Source of the DNA: Massilia polaris
GTDB taxonomy: Bacteria; Pseudomonadota; Gammaproteobacteria; Burkholderiales; Burkholderiaceae_D
Assembly (NCBI RefSeq): GCF_012927275.1
Contig: NZ_JABBGG010000007.1
Coordinates: 1-64,000 of the forward strand
Reading direction: 5' to 3'
Length of the DNA: 64,000 nt
The position numbers and the translations under genes were made by a program. The notes below the pieces were generated by a model. The model made no database searches, was not told the DNA's origin, and worked only from the letters and a program-made list of their open reading frames with translations. Below, piece after piece: positions 36,865 to 46,366 of the stretch; within the stretch, counting starts at the first letter, position 1, and every line of letters begins with the position of its first letter.

Positions 36865-37071
36865 ATCGAACGGCATTCAGCGATGAGGGATGGCTGTGCG
36901 CATCGTACAGCCCGGTTCGCATCGTCGCTTATTTTGATGATTGGACATCGCATGCGCTAAATGTCCAAGCGGATGTATGCCTTTTGAAACATTGATCGCT
37001 TGCAATGTGTTAACGAAGCCAGTAGCCTGTGCTGCACGGCCGTACCTTCTAAAGATTTCAAAAGGCTTGCA

Positions 37072-37659
37072 GTGAGCACCGATCCAAATCTCGACCCACA
37101 GCAGCTGCGCACCTGGCTCCAGGCCGCCGCGCGGCGCGACGCCAAATCCTTCCGTTCGTTGTACAACGCAACTTCACCGAAACTGTTCGGCTTCGCGCTG
37201 CGTATACTTCGTAAGCGGGAGCTGGCGGAGGAAGCGATGCAGGAAGCGTTTGTCGCGATCTGGAATAACGCCGGCAACTATGATGCGCAGCTGGCCGCGC
37301 CAATGACCTGGATGGCGACAATCGTGCGCAATAAAGCCCTGGATGTATTGAGGCGTACCGACCACGTGGTCGAGATCGATGCTGCGCAGTTCGACAGCGA
37401 AGTCCTGAACGCGTTCCGTGATCCGGGCGCGACCCCGATCGAAGCGCTGCAGATCAGCAGCGACGCCCGTGCGCTGGCCTACTGCATGTCGCTGCTGGAA
37501 GGCCAGCACCGGCAGGTGGTGGGGATGGCCTTCTTCCATGACCTGTCCCACAGCGAAGTCGCGCAGAAAATGGCGATCCCGCTTGGGACAGTCAAGACGT
37601 GGATCCGGCGCAGCCTCGAGCGCCTGAAGACCTGCCTGGCGAAACGGCAGCAAGCATGA
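37072..37659 (+). CDS. ECF-type RNA polymerase sigma factor
   Basis: A GTG start at 37072 (STDPNLDPQQLRTWLQ) with AAAGG upstream gives 195 residues. Region 2 runs from about 20 (FRSLYNATSPKLFGFALRILRKRELAEEAMQEAFVAIWNN) and region 4 includes SHSEVAQKMAIPLGTVKTWIRRSLERLK. It resembles SigK/RpoE-like factors. Its stop overlaps the ATG of the anti-sigma gene (ATGA), so the pair is co-translated. Regulation by release from that partner is expected. Confidence 0.92.
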   Translation: MSTDPNLDPQQLRTWLQAAARRDAKSFRSLYNATSPKLFGFALRILRKRELAEEAMQEAFVAIWNNAGNYDAQLAAPMTWMATIVRNKALDVLRRTDHVVEIDAAQFDSEVLNAFRDPGATPIEALQISSDARALAYCMSLLEGQHRQVVGMAFFHDLSHSEVAQKMAIPLGTVKTWIRRSLERLKTCLAKRQQA

Positions 37660-38357
37660 ACATACGCGATAACCTGCCGTTACGCGAGAAGCTCGCGGCG
37701 GAATACGTGCTTGGCACCTTGAAGGGCCACGCGCGCCGCCGTTTCGAAGGCTGGATGCACAACGACGCCGCTTTGCGCCGCACGACGGCGGAGTGGCAGG
37801 ACCGCCTGATGCCGATGGCCGAGCTGTCCGGCGCGGTCAACCCGCGCCCGCAGGTGTGGCGCGGTATTGAGCGGCGGCTGAACCTGAAGGCGGAGCGCAG
37901 ATCGTGGCAGGTGTGGGGCGACGAGGCGGCCGGCTTCTGGCGCTCGCTCGGCCTCGCGTCCAGTGCGTTCGCCGCGGTGCTGCTGTTTGTGCTGGCGACG
38001 AGGACGCTTGACGCGCCGGTAATCGATCACGTGGCGACACTGACCGATGCGCAGGCGCAGACCGCGTTGCTGGTGACGGCCGACACGCGCCGCAAGAGGC
38101 TTGGCGTGCGGGTGATGGATAATGTGGCGGTGGCGAGCGACAAGGTGCTGCAGCTGTGGGCGATTCCAAAGCAGGGCGCGCCAAGGTCGCTGGGCGTGCT
38201 GCCGAAACATGGCAGTGTGGAGCTGGCGCTGACGGACCGGGCGATCGGCAGCGATGTGGTGATGCTGGCGATCAGTCTGGAGCCGCAGGGCGGTTCGCCG
38301 GATCCGAATGGGCCGACCGGGCCGGTGCTGTACAAGGGTGCCTGGGTAAGGATGTAG
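37656..38357 (+). CDS. Anti-sigma factor, RskA-like
   Basis: The 233-residue protein has an N-terminal cytoplasmic sigma-binding part (REKLAAEYVLGTLKGHARRRFEGW), one membrane segment (about 105-125, SSAFAAVLLFVLATRTL) and a periplasmic RskA C-terminal domain (LQLWAIPKQGAPRSLGVLP; LAISLEPQGGSP). There is no Zn-binding HxxxCxxC motif. It would hold the adjacent ECF factor at the membrane until a periplasmic signal releases it. It converges on the DUF4331/HupE operon. Confidence 0.9.
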   Translation: MNIRDNLPLREKLAAEYVLGTLKGHARRRFEGWMHNDAALRRTTAEWQDRLMPMAELSGAVNPRPQVWRGIERRLNLKAERRSWQVWGDEAAGFWRSLGLASSAFAAVLLFVLATRTLDAPVIDHVATLTDAQAQTALLVTADTRRKRLGVRVMDNVAVASDKVLQLWAIPKQGAPRSLGVLPKHGSVELALTDRAIGSDVVMLAISLEPQGGSPDPNGPTGPVLYKGAWVRM

Positions 38358-38375
38358 AGCTTCCGCTTATCGGTC

Positions 38376-39515
38376 CTACGTAAATCTCGCCTGGACTTGC
38401 GCCAGCAGCTCGACGTCGAACGCGCGTTCACCCAGCCAGACGACGGCGAGCAACGCGATCACCGCCGAGCCGCCAACCAGTACCACCCTCCGGTAGAACC
38501 AGCTGGCCCTTACTGCGTAGGCCAGCGGCAGGAACGCAGCGACAATCGCCACCTGTCCCAGTTCAACGCCCACGTTGAACCCAATCAGTGCCAACGCCAG
38601 CGAGTCTTGCGGCAGTCCCAGGTCCGCGAGCACGCTCGCGAATCCGAACCCGTGAATCAGCCCGAACGCCAACGCGGCAACCCAGCGCTTTCCGTGGACG
38701 ATCGGTGCGACGTTATTCAGGGCTGCAATCACCACCGAGGCCGCAATCGCACTTTCAACCCAGCGCGACGGCAGGGAAATAATCTGCAGCGCGGCCATGC
38801 TCAGCGTTACAGAATGCGCCAGCGTGAAGGCGCTGATAATCTTCAGCACATCGACGGCGGCGCTGCGGAAGTCCGGCGCCTTCCGCCACCCGCCAGCGCG
38901 CCAGACCAGCACCGCCGGAAGCAGCAGCGACAGCAGGAACAGGATATGGTCGAAGCCGATCCAGATATGCCATACGCCGTGCTTCACGTAGTCGACAAAC
39001 TCGCCCATGCGGCTCGCGTTGCCCGCCAGGGCAAACGCCTGTTCCGGCTGCTCGACACCGAAGATGGCAGTCCTGGTCGAACCGTTGGCGCTGATCTTCA
39101 CCAGCCCTTTATGCTGCGGGTCGGTGTCGGCGAACAGGCGATAGGCCACTTGCAGCTCTCGCGGCGCCACTCCGCACGCAGCGGTGAAGCGCAACACGGT
39201 GTATGCGCCGTCGGTGTGGTTGTCGATCAGCTGTTCGCCGGCGGTGACAGGGCAGCCGGCAATGCTGAGGCGCGCCAGCGCATACGCCGCAATCGCTTCA
39301 TGCCGTGCACGGATTTCGTCCCAGGTCAGCTGGCCGTCGGCGTTGCCGTCGACGCCGATGGCGAATTCCAGGTCGCGCAAGGCGATGTCCCATTGGCCGT
39401 GGACTTTTTCTCCAACGACCGCCAGCGTCAGGTAGCTGTCGCTCGGCTTGTGCGCGGAGGCTGGCATTGCCGCGCCAACGAACAGCGCGAGTACAAACAG
39501 GGCGCGGACCATCAT
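38376..39515 (-). CDS. HupE/UreJ-family membrane protein with an EF-hand loop
   Basis: The 379-residue protein has a signal peptide (ends PASAH), a periplasmic N-domain of about 175 residues, then about six membrane segments starting KHGVWHIWIGFDHILFLLSLLLP, the HupE/UreJ signature with conserved His and Asp. The N-domain has a canonical EF-hand loop, DGNADGQLTWDE, at 56-67. HupE/UreJ proteins are thought to move nickel or related metals. Its ATG overlaps the stop of the TPR gene. It is the last gene of a four-gene operon with DUF4331. Confidence 0.85.
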   Translation of the reverse strand: MMVRALFVLALFVGAAMPASAHKPSDSYLTLAVVGEKVHGQWDIALRDLEFAIGVDGNADGQLTWDEIRARHEAIAAYALARLSIAGCPVTAGEQLIDNHTDGAYTVLRFTAACGVAPRELQVAYRLFADTDPQHKGLVKISANGSTRTAIFGVEQPEQAFALAGNASRMGEFVDYVKHGVWHIWIGFDHILFLLSLLLPAVLVWRAGGWRKAPDFRSAAVDVLKIISAFTLAHSVTLSMAALQIISLPSRWVESAIAASVVIAALNNVAPIVHGKRWVAALAFGLIHGFGFASVLADLGLPQDSLALALIGFNVGVELGQVAIVAAFLPLAYAVRASWFYRRVVLVGGSAVIALLAVVWLGERAFDVELLAQVQARFT

Positions 39516-40684
39516 GACGGGGACCTCAGGCGCTGGACCAGTGCGGCGATCGCCACGTCCTCGAGGCGGGTCTTCTCGATCCAGCGCACCACCGGTTCGG
39601 CCGCGGCGCGGTTGCCGGCGCCAAGCGCCGCTTCTAGTATGAGCCTCGTATCGGCCGGCTCCTTCTGCACCATCCAGTTCTGCTGCGCCAGCGCAAGGGC
39701 GACCCTGGGCTCGCGGCGCAGGTGCAGCGTGTAACGCGCCTGCTCGCGCTGGTGCACGCTGTCGCCGCGCTGCATGGCGGCGCGGAAGCGCGCGTCAAGC
39801 TCCTTCGTCGCCGCATCGAGTTCATCCTTGCGTGCGGATTGCTGCTGCAGGGCCAGCGCATATCGCAGCAGCAGGGCGTCGATGCGGCGATGCTCACGCA
39901 GCAGGTTCGCCACGTCGCGCGGACGCTTCTGGCCTAGCAGGAGGTCGGCGTAAGCGCCCAGCACATAGCTGTCGCGCGGGTTGGTGGCAAGGACGCGGCG
40001 GTAGCGCGCCTCCGCCGTTGCGGCGTCGCCCCGGCGCGTCGCCATCTCGGCGAGCAGCGTCAGTGCCCACGCCTTTTCATCCGCCGAAGCGTCGGCATTG
40101 CGGGCAAGCGCTTTGTCGAGCAGTCGTTCGCTGGCCTCCAGGCGCCCGGTCACGCCGGTGACATTGCCAAGGCAAGCGAGGCTGGCCAACTGAGATGCGA
40201 GCGATGAGAGCCGTGCGCAGCTGGCGGCGGCGCCTTCAAAGTCGCCGCGCACGGTCTGCACCGTGGCGCTGGTAAGCCAGGCCTGTGCGTTGGCGGGATC
40301 GGCGACGGTGATCGCATCCAGGTCTGCCATCGCCTGGTTGAAGCGGTGGGTCGATTGCATCAGCGTCGCGCGCAGCAGGCGCACGTCGTGGGGCGGTGAT
40401 TTGGCGTCCCACCAGGGCGCAAGCGCGGCCTGCGCATAGCCGAAGTAGCGCGGGTCCGTTTCGCTGCGGCCGATATCGATATAGCGCCGTGCCAGCATGG
40501 TGGCCAGCCGGACGTCGTTCGGGGATGAGCGGACCTGCTTGCGCATCCGCTCGATATCCTGAAGCGCCGGATCGGAGCGGCGCGGCATTGTCTCGATCAC
40601 CTGGGCGCCGGCAGCGGGCAGGTATGGCGCCGCGCAAGCGGCCAGCGCCGCCAGGAACAGCGCAATGAACAGAATTAGTCTCAT
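39512..40684 (-). CDS. TPR lipoprotein linked to DUF4331/HupE
   Basis: The start at 40684 (MRLILFIALFLAALAAC) gives a signal sequence with a possible lipobox LAAC at 14-17. The 390-residue mature protein is a TPR solenoid: LLRATLMQSTHRFNQAMADLDAI, TLLAEMATRRGDAATAEARYRRVLATNPRDS. It overlaps HupE by 4 bases. It is probably a periplasmic adaptor of the DUF4331 system, an inference from the operon only. Confidence 0.8.
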   Translation of the reverse strand: MRLILFIALFLAALAACAAPYLPAAGAQVIETMPRRSDPALQDIERMRKQVRSSPNDVRLATMLARRYIDIGRSETDPRYFGYAQAALAPWWDAKSPPHDVRLLRATLMQSTHRFNQAMADLDAITVADPANAQAWLTSATVQTVRGDFEGAAASCARLSSLASQLASLACLGNVTGVTGRLEASERLLDKALARNADASADEKAWALTLLAEMATRRGDAATAEARYRRVLATNPRDSYVLGAYADLLLGQKRPRDVANLLREHRRIDALLLRYALALQQQSARKDELDAATKELDARFRAAMQRGDSVHQREQARYTLHLRREPRVALALAQQNWMVQKEPADTRLILEAALGAGNRAAAEPVVRWIEKTRLEDVAIAALVQRLRSPS

Positions 40685-40751
40685 ATTATTCAAAAGTGGC
40701 GATGAACGAAAAAGCCGGGCCGCGCGCCTGGCGTGGCCCGGCTGTGACGGG

Positions 40752-40997
40752 TTACTGCACCGGTTCCGTGCGTTCCGGCGCGGTAGCGGCGATGGAGTCG
40801 ATCGCGACCGGCTCCGCATCCTCCGGCGATGAGCCGGCCAGCGACTGCACCGCTGCGAAGAACGAGTCGATCATCGACACCGGCGATGGCGGTGGCGTTG
40901 GCGTCGGCGCTGGGGGCGGCGAACTCTCGGTGTGGCTGCTGCCGCCGCACGCAGTCAGCGCGGCTGCGATTGCGGCTATGAGTACGAGCTTTTTCAT
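40752..40997 (-). CDS. Small proline-rich lipoprotein
   Basis: The 81-residue protein has a classic lipoprotein signal with lipobox LTAC at 14-17 (MKKLVLIAAIAAALTACGG). The mature part begins with Ser/Pro-rich repeats and has no recognised domain (MIDSFFAAVQSLAGSSPED). It lies 10 bases after DUF4331 in the same operon. The family is not recognised. Confidence 0.75.
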   Translation of the reverse strand: MKKLVLIAAIAAALTACGGSSHTESSPPPAPTPTPPPSPVSMIDSFFAAVQSLAGSSPEDAEPVAIDSIAATAPERTEPVQ

Positions 40998-41007
40998 GGC
41001 GGTCTCC

Positions 41008-42507
41008 TTATTGCTGCGGCGATCCAGCCAGCGGCGTTTTCAGGTAAGGGAAGCCCGCGGTGAAGAAGGTCTCATCGAGGAAGGCGCCGTCGGTGAAGCG
41101 GATCGCGCCGGCAGGTGCGTCGGACGGTGCACAGCCGAGGTTCAGCGTGCACAGCTTGCCCATTACAACGCGCAGCGCGATGTCGACCACGTCGTCGCCA
41201 GGGCGGCGGCCGTTAGGGAAGCCGGCATTGTCGCCGTCGATCACGCCGAGGCGCTTCTGCGCGCCGACAGCAGTCGGGGCGATCGACGTATTCAGGCGCA
41301 GCATTTCGGCTGGCGTGACGGTGGCAGGCTGGTTGACGCCTTTGACGCCGGTGAGGAAGGCGGCAATGAGGTCGTTGCGCGGGAAGTTGGTCGGCGCCTT
41401 GGCGCCGGCGCTGCCGTACAGGACTTCGATCAGCGCAGGCAGGGTCGGGTTGGTGACGTAGTCGGCAAACTGGCCATCGGCCGACGGCTTGCTGTGGTTG
41501 AACGTGTCCTTGTCCTTCAGGCCGATCACGACTTCGTTCACCAGCGGCATGCCCAGGCGCGACACCTGGGTCCATGCGCCGCCTTCTTTCGATGGCGCGC
41601 TGGCGCCCGGGGCAGGATTCAGCAAACGGCCCTGGCGCAGGCTGGCCGTGGTCCAGCCGCCGATGACAGGGTCGCTGCCGGTGGACGCGGTCAGGCAGGA
41701 TGCGGCCACTTCCAGCTCGATCGAGGTGACGTTCTTGCCAGCCAGGTCATCGCGCGCATTGCGTTCGGCATTGGCGAGGAATTCGACGGCAGGCGCCTTG
41801 ATGTTGATAAGGTCGAAGGTCTCGCCGAGGTTGACCACGAACGAATCCTTGCGCTGGCCGACGAACATGCGGGCAGGCGTGGCGCAGCCAGGGATGTCGA
41901 CCGCGTAGACGTGCTTGGCGGCGTAGGCCGCGTAGTCGGGAATCGACTTCTTGCCGATGTTATCGATCGGCTTGTCGAAGGTCGTTGCGCCCCCGGTGGC
42001 GTTGGTGACTGCCGCACGGGTGCCGGAACGGCGGTCGCCGCGCACCACGGAAACGCTGTACGTTTCGCGCACATTGGTGCCGGCCGCGTTGACGTCGGCG
42101 ATCGGGCCGCCGTTGATCACCAGCGGGATCGACACTTTCTTGCCGCCGACGGTGAACTGCGCGTCTTTTCCGGTATTTGCGAAGCGAAACTGGAAGGTGA
42201 GGTCTTCTTTCGCGTCGCCGTTATTGTCGACGTGGATTTCGTACAGCGCGTCCGGGTCCATCTGGAAGTAGTTAGGGCCGGCGCCCGGGTCCTGCAGGGG
42301 GACGTAGTTGGCGATCAGGGTGACGAATTTGTCGCGGCCCGATTCGTAGCTGCGGAACATGTAGAAGTCGGTGGCGTCGATCTTCGGGCTTTTCGTGATG
42401 AACGGCGCTTCCCGGTGGCTCGAAGCCATGGCGTTTGGCGCCGCCACCGCCGCCAGCGCTATCCCTGCCAGCATCGCCCGCAAGGGCTGCTTGATTATGT
42501 GTGACAT
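41008..42507 (-). CDS. DUF4331 exported protein
   Basis: The start at 42507 (MSHIIKQPLRAML, after GGAGATACC) gives a signal peptide ending NAMASSHREAP. The 499-residue protein has the DUF4331 hallmarks ASSHREAPFIT, IDATDFYMFRSYE, DPDALYEIHVDNNGDAKEDL and the later KNVTSIELEVA. The family is periplasmic or secreted, of unknown biochemistry, and usually lies with TPR and HupE-like genes, as here. It is first in the operon. The acidic segment DNNGDAKED may bind Ca. Confidence 0.92.
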   Translation of the reverse strand: MSHIIKQPLRAMLAGIALAAVAAPNAMASSHREAPFITKSPKIDATDFYMFRSYESGRDKFVTLIANYVPLQDPGAGPNYFQMDPDALYEIHVDNNGDAKEDLTFQFRFANTGKDAQFTVGGKKVSIPLVINGGPIADVNAAGTNVRETYSVSVVRGDRRSGTRAAVTNATGGATTFDKPIDNIGKKSIPDYAAYAAKHVYAVDIPGCATPARMFVGQRKDSFVVNLGETFDLINIKAPAVEFLANAERNARDDLAGKNVTSIELEVAASCLTASTGSDPVIGGWTTASLRQGRLLNPAPGASAPSKEGGAWTQVSRLGMPLVNEVVIGLKDKDTFNHSKPSADGQFADYVTNPTLPALIEVLYGSAGAKAPTNFPRNDLIAAFLTGVKGVNQPATVTPAEMLRLNTSIAPTAVGAQKRLGVIDGDNAGFPNGRRPGDDVVDIALRVVMGKLCTLNLGCAPSDAPAGAIRFTDGAFLDETFFTAGFPYLKTPLAGSPQQ

Positions 42508-42691
42508 GGTATCTCCTCCAAAAGGTTTATGTGCGTGTGCAGGGCCTTGTACGCTGCAAGCTGGCAACCGGTTTCACCTTTTCCGGGTATTTTCGCAACT
42601 TGTTGCGCGAAGGTTGCGCACGATTCGAAGGCGCGCACTGAACAATGTTTCACAAGTAGAATAAGGCTCGCAATCCGAAAGCAAAAAAAGC

Positions 42692-43846
42692 ATGCGTATT
42701 TCCAAACGAATCGCCTCGGCATCGCCGCTCGCCACGACCGCAATGCATGGGCGTGTCGACCAGATGAAGCTGCAGGGTGAAGAGGTCATCGATTTCTCCA
42801 TTGCCATCTCGCATTTCGCCGCGCCGGAAGCAGTGCGCCGTGACGTTTCGGACATGGCGCTGCATGATGTGCTGCCCTACACGGCCGTTGGCGGCGCGCA
42901 TGGATTGCGCGCGCGCCTTGTCGAGAAGTTAAAAATGGAAAACGAAATCGACGCGCTTCCGGAAGAGGTGATCGTCACCAACGGGGCCAAGCAGGCGCTT
43001 TACGAAGCGATGTATGCGATGACCGATCCGGGCGACACGGTGATTGTGTTCCGCCCGTACTGGCCGGCCTACCTCGCAACGGCGCGCCTGCTGGGACTTG
43101 AGGTCGTGCTGGTGGACCTGCCCGAGGTGCTGACCGCCGGGCTGCTGGACACGCTCCCGCCCGCCCGCCTGCTGATCCTGAACAACCCGCACAACCCGAC
43201 CGGCAAAGTATTTGCGCGCGACGAACTCGACCTGCTCGAAGGCTGGCTGGCGCGCACCGGTTGCGGCGCCATCGTCGATGAAAGTTACGAAAAACTGTTG
43301 TACAGCCAGCCGCACCACAGCCTGTCCAGTGCCGGCCAGTGGCGCAAGCTCGGCATCGTGACGATCTTCTCGGCCTCCCAGAGTTACGCGATGATGGGCT
43401 GGCGCTGCGGTTTCGCGGTCGGGCCCGCCGACGTGGTGAGCGCGATGGAAACCCTGCAGGGACCAATCACGGCCGCGCCGTCGGCGTTGACCCAGGCGGC
43501 CTGCGAGGCGGCATTCTTCTCCGGCGAACCGCACCACCTGGTGGCGGACTACCAGGGCAGGCGCGATCTCGTCATGGACATGCTGTCCCCGGTCAAATGG
43601 ATGAAAGTGCGCATTCCCGATTCCGGCCCTTACATCTGGGTCGACGTGACCGCGCTCGGTTGCGACACCGTCGCGTTCTCCGAGCGCCTGCTGGCTGAAA
43701 AGCGGGTTGCCATCATGCCCGGCGACGCCCTCGGCATGCCTGGCTTCATCCGGATGGGATTCATTTCCGACGACATCGCCACGCTGCGCAAAGGCATGGC
43801 GGCAATCGTTGCGTTCGGCAACGAAATAAATCAGGACAGCAGGTAA
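42692..43846 (+). CDS. Class I/II aminotransferase-like protein lacking the PLP lysine
   Basis: The 384-residue protein has the fold type I layout. NNPHNPTG (164-171) holds the Asn, VDESYE the Asp196 and Tyr199 that hold the cofactor ring, and FIRMGF the carboxylate-binding Arg354. The motif that normally reads SKSYAMxGWR reads here SASQSYAMMGWRCG, placing Gln230 at the Schiff-base Lys. Codon 230 is CAG, one base from AAG. If real, the protein cannot be a normal transaminase. The start is at 42692 (MRISKRIASASP) with a weak upstream AAAGC; no clear operon partner. Confidence 0.85.
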   Translation: MRISKRIASASPLATTAMHGRVDQMKLQGEEVIDFSIAISHFAAPEAVRRDVSDMALHDVLPYTAVGGAHGLRARLVEKLKMENEIDALPEEVIVTNGAKQALYEAMYAMTDPGDTVIVFRPYWPAYLATARLLGLEVVLVDLPEVLTAGLLDTLPPARLLILNNPHNPTGKVFARDELDLLEGWLARTGCGAIVDESYEKLLYSQPHHSLSSAGQWRKLGIVTIFSASQSYAMMGWRCGFAVGPADVVSAMETLQGPITAAPSALTQAACEAAFFSGEPHHLVADYQGRRDLVMDMLSPVKWMKVRIPDSGPYIWVDVTALGCDTVAFSERLLAEKRVAIMPGDALGMPGFIRMGFISDDIATLRKGMAAIVAFGNEINQDSR

Positions 43847-43850
43847 GCGC

Positions 43851-46079
43851 GTGCCACGATGGCCTCTCCCAGGCTTTGACATGGCGCGGCTGAACAGCCT
43901 GCGCTGGCGCTTGCTGCTGCTCGTCGGCCTGGCGATCGCACCGATGGTGGCGATGACCGTTGCGGCCGGCATCCAGGAGCGCGCCAATGCGCTGGCTAAC
44001 GCGCGCCAGAACCTGCAGCGGCTCGCCAACCTGGCCGCGGCCAACGAAGCACAGTCGCTGGAGGGGGCGCGCCAGATCCTGCGCGACTTGTCGAGCGTCC
44101 CGGACGTGACCGCCAATGCCGCGAAGTGCAATGAGTTGATGGCGGACATCCTTGCCAAGAACTCGCTCTATGTGAACTTCGGCCTGATCGAGATGGATGG
44201 CAACGTCAGTTGCAGCGCGGTGCCGCTCGCCGCGCCCGTGAACCTGGGTGACCGCCTGCACTTCAAACGCGCCGTGGCGGAACGGCGGTTTATCGCCAGC
44301 CGCTATGTTTTCGGCCGCGTCATCCAGAAGCACACGATCAACCTGACTTACCCGGTCATCAAGCGGGGCGAGGTTGTCGCGGTGCTGTTCGCCGCAATGG
44401 ACCTGAGTGCGCTCGACAAGTTTGTCGCCGATGTAAAACTTCCTCCGGGTACGCTGCTATGGACGGTTGACGGTGAAGGGACGGTCATTTCGCGCCGTCC
44501 AGACTCCGGCATATGGCTTGGCAAGAAAACCAGCACGACACTGCACCAGGTCGCCCTCACTGGCCGCCCGCCGCTCATCGTGAACGACTTCGATGGCGTT
44601 GAGCGGCTGTATGCGTCGGCCGGCGTCGGGCAGGGCAACCTGAGCGACTATCGTGTCCTGATCGGTGTGCCGCAGATCGATTTCCTCGCGGCAGCCCAGC
44701 AGGACCAGCGCTTCGTCATCCTCGGCCTGATTGCCACGGTCCTGATGGCAGGCCTGGCAGCGTGGTTCGGGGGGGATATCCTGATCGTCCAGCGCATGCG
44801 CCGGCTCGCCGTCACGGCGAACCTGATCGCCTCCGGTTCGCTCGCCACGCGCACCGGAATGCGCTACGAGAATGAGGAGATCAGCGAACTGGCCCGCTCG
44901 CTCGACGAGATGGCGGCAGCGCTGCAGCGCAAGGATGCGCAGCGCGATCACAGCGAAGCCATGCTGGTGGCGGCCGACCGCCGCAAGGACGAATTCCTCG
45001 CGATGCTGGCGCATGAGCTGCGCAACCCGCTTGCGCCGATTTCCGCCGGCGCCGAAATCCTGAAACGTACGGCGACGGATGACCGGTCGATATCGCAAGC
45101 CGCGCTGATCATCGCGCGGCAGGCAGAGCACATGACGCGGCTGATTGACGACCTGCTCGACGTGTCGCGCGTGAATCGCGGCTTTATCGAACTGCACAAC
45201 GAAACGCTGGTGCTTGACGATATCGTGCATGACGCCGTCGAACAGGTCGGCCCGCTCATCACGCGAAAGACACAGCAGCTGGTGGTGGCCGTGTCGCCGG
45301 AAGCATGCCGGGTGAGCGGCGACCGCAAGCGCCTGATACAGGTCGTGGCGAACTTGTTGAACAATGCGGCGAAGTACACGCCGGTTGGCGGCCGGATCGG
45401 GGTCAGCGTTACTTGCATGCAGGATCATGTAACGCTGTCGGTGACGGACACCGGCATTGGCATGGCGCCGGACTTGCTGGCGCGCGCATTCGACCTCTTC
45501 GCGCAGGGTGAACGGGCGTCGGACCGGTCCGACGGCGGACTCGGATTGGGGCTGGCGCTGGTGAAGAAACTGGTTGGCTTGCACGGCGGTACGGTGATTG
45601 CCGAGAGCGCAGGACTGGGCCACGGCAGCCGCTTGACGGTTGAGTTGCCGCGCGTTGCCGCCGGCGCCGGGCGGATCGGGGAAGACCACGCGGCCAGCGT
45701 CGCGCCGATTGAATCGGGAGCGCGCTGCCTGCTGGTGGACGACAACAAGGATGCGGCGCAGATGCTGGCCATGTATCTCGAAGCCTTCGGCTTCGACGTG
45801 ACGGTGGCGTATTGCGGCGAGCAGGCACTGTTGGCGGCTTGCGAACATCCACCGGCGTTCTGCCTGCTCGATATCGGCTTGCCGGATATCGATGGGAATG
45901 AGCTGGTGAAGCGGTTGAGGAGACTTCCTGAAGCGGCGTCAGCGGTGATGATCGCGATTAGCGGATACGGCAGGGCCGAGGACCGCGCGCGCTCGCTTGC
46001 GGCAGGGTTTGATCATTACTTCGTTAAACCGGTGGATGTTGAGGCGTTACGGGGGCTGTTGATCACGACGGCCAAGTGA
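43851..46079 (+). CDS. Membrane-bound hybrid histidine kinase
   Basis: Domains of this 742-residue protein in order: membrane segment (about 20-42), periplasmic dCache sensor (45-285), second membrane segment (about 290-312), HAMP, HisKA with His388 in LAHELRNPLAP, HATPase_c (N-box NLLNNAAKYTP, GIGM, GLGLGLALV) and a receiver domain with Asp674 in LLDIGLPDIDG. GTG at 43851 is used, 4 bases after the aminotransferase stop; an ATG at 43881 is the alternative. The ligand and output are unknown; no response regulator gene is adjacent. Confidence 0.9.
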   Translation: MPRWPLPGFDMARLNSLRWRLLLLVGLAIAPMVAMTVAAGIQERANALANARQNLQRLANLAAANEAQSLEGARQILRDLSSVPDVTANAAKCNELMADILAKNSLYVNFGLIEMDGNVSCSAVPLAAPVNLGDRLHFKRAVAERRFIASRYVFGRVIQKHTINLTYPVIKRGEVVAVLFAAMDLSALDKFVADVKLPPGTLLWTVDGEGTVISRRPDSGIWLGKKTSTTLHQVALTGRPPLIVNDFDGVERLYASAGVGQGNLSDYRVLIGVPQIDFLAAAQQDQRFVILGLIATVLMAGLAAWFGGDILIVQRMRRLAVTANLIASGSLATRTGMRYENEEISELARSLDEMAAALQRKDAQRDHSEAMLVAADRRKDEFLAMLAHELRNPLAPISAGAEILKRTATDDRSISQAALIIARQAEHMTRLIDDLLDVSRVNRGFIELHNETLVLDDIVHDAVEQVGPLITRKTQQLVVAVSPEACRVSGDRKRLIQVVANLLNNAAKYTPVGGRIGVSVTCMQDHVTLSVTDTGIGMAPDLLARAFDLFAQGERASDRSDGGLGLGLALVKKLVGLHGGTVIAESAGLGHGSRLTVELPRVAAGAGRIGEDHAASVAPIESGARCLLVDDNKDAAQMLAMYLEAFGFDVTVAYCGEQALLAACEHPPAFCLLDIGLPDIDGNELVKRLRRLPEAASAVMIAISGYGRAEDRARSLAAGFDHYFVKPVDVEALRGLLITTAK

Positions 46080-46108
46080 TTGCCGGCGGTACGCCGCACG
46101 GCATCGGG

Positions 46109-46366
46109 TCAGTAGTGATATCGGCACGAGATTATGGTAAGTGCGTCCTCTCCGACTTGATAAACAAGGCGGTTTGCCTCATCGATTCTGCGCGACCAGT
46201 ATCCGGACAGGTTTCCCTTGAGTGGCTCAGGCTTGCCGATTCCGCTGAAAGGATCGCGTTGCGCGTCCTTGATTAGCAAATTTATTCGCTTTAAGGTGCG
46301 TTTATCCTGATTTTTCCAAAAGAGATAATCATTCCAGCAATCATCCGTGAATCGCAGGGTTCGCAT
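46109..46366 (-). CDS. yoeB: YoeB-type toxin (mRNA interferase)
   Basis: The start at 46366 ([23 protein letters not shown]) gives 85 residues, the usual YoeB size. The catalytic features are Glu in KPEPLKG, Arg in [11 protein letters not shown] and the C-terminal SCRYHY with His. YoeB cuts mRNA at the ribosomal A site. It overlaps the antitoxin gene by 26 bases, the normal order for yefM-yoeB. Confidence 0.93.
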   Translation of the reverse strand: MRTLRFTDDCWNDYLFWKNQDKRTLKRINLLIKDAQRDPFSGIGKPEPLKGNLSGYWSRRIDEANRLVYQVGEDALTIISCRYHY

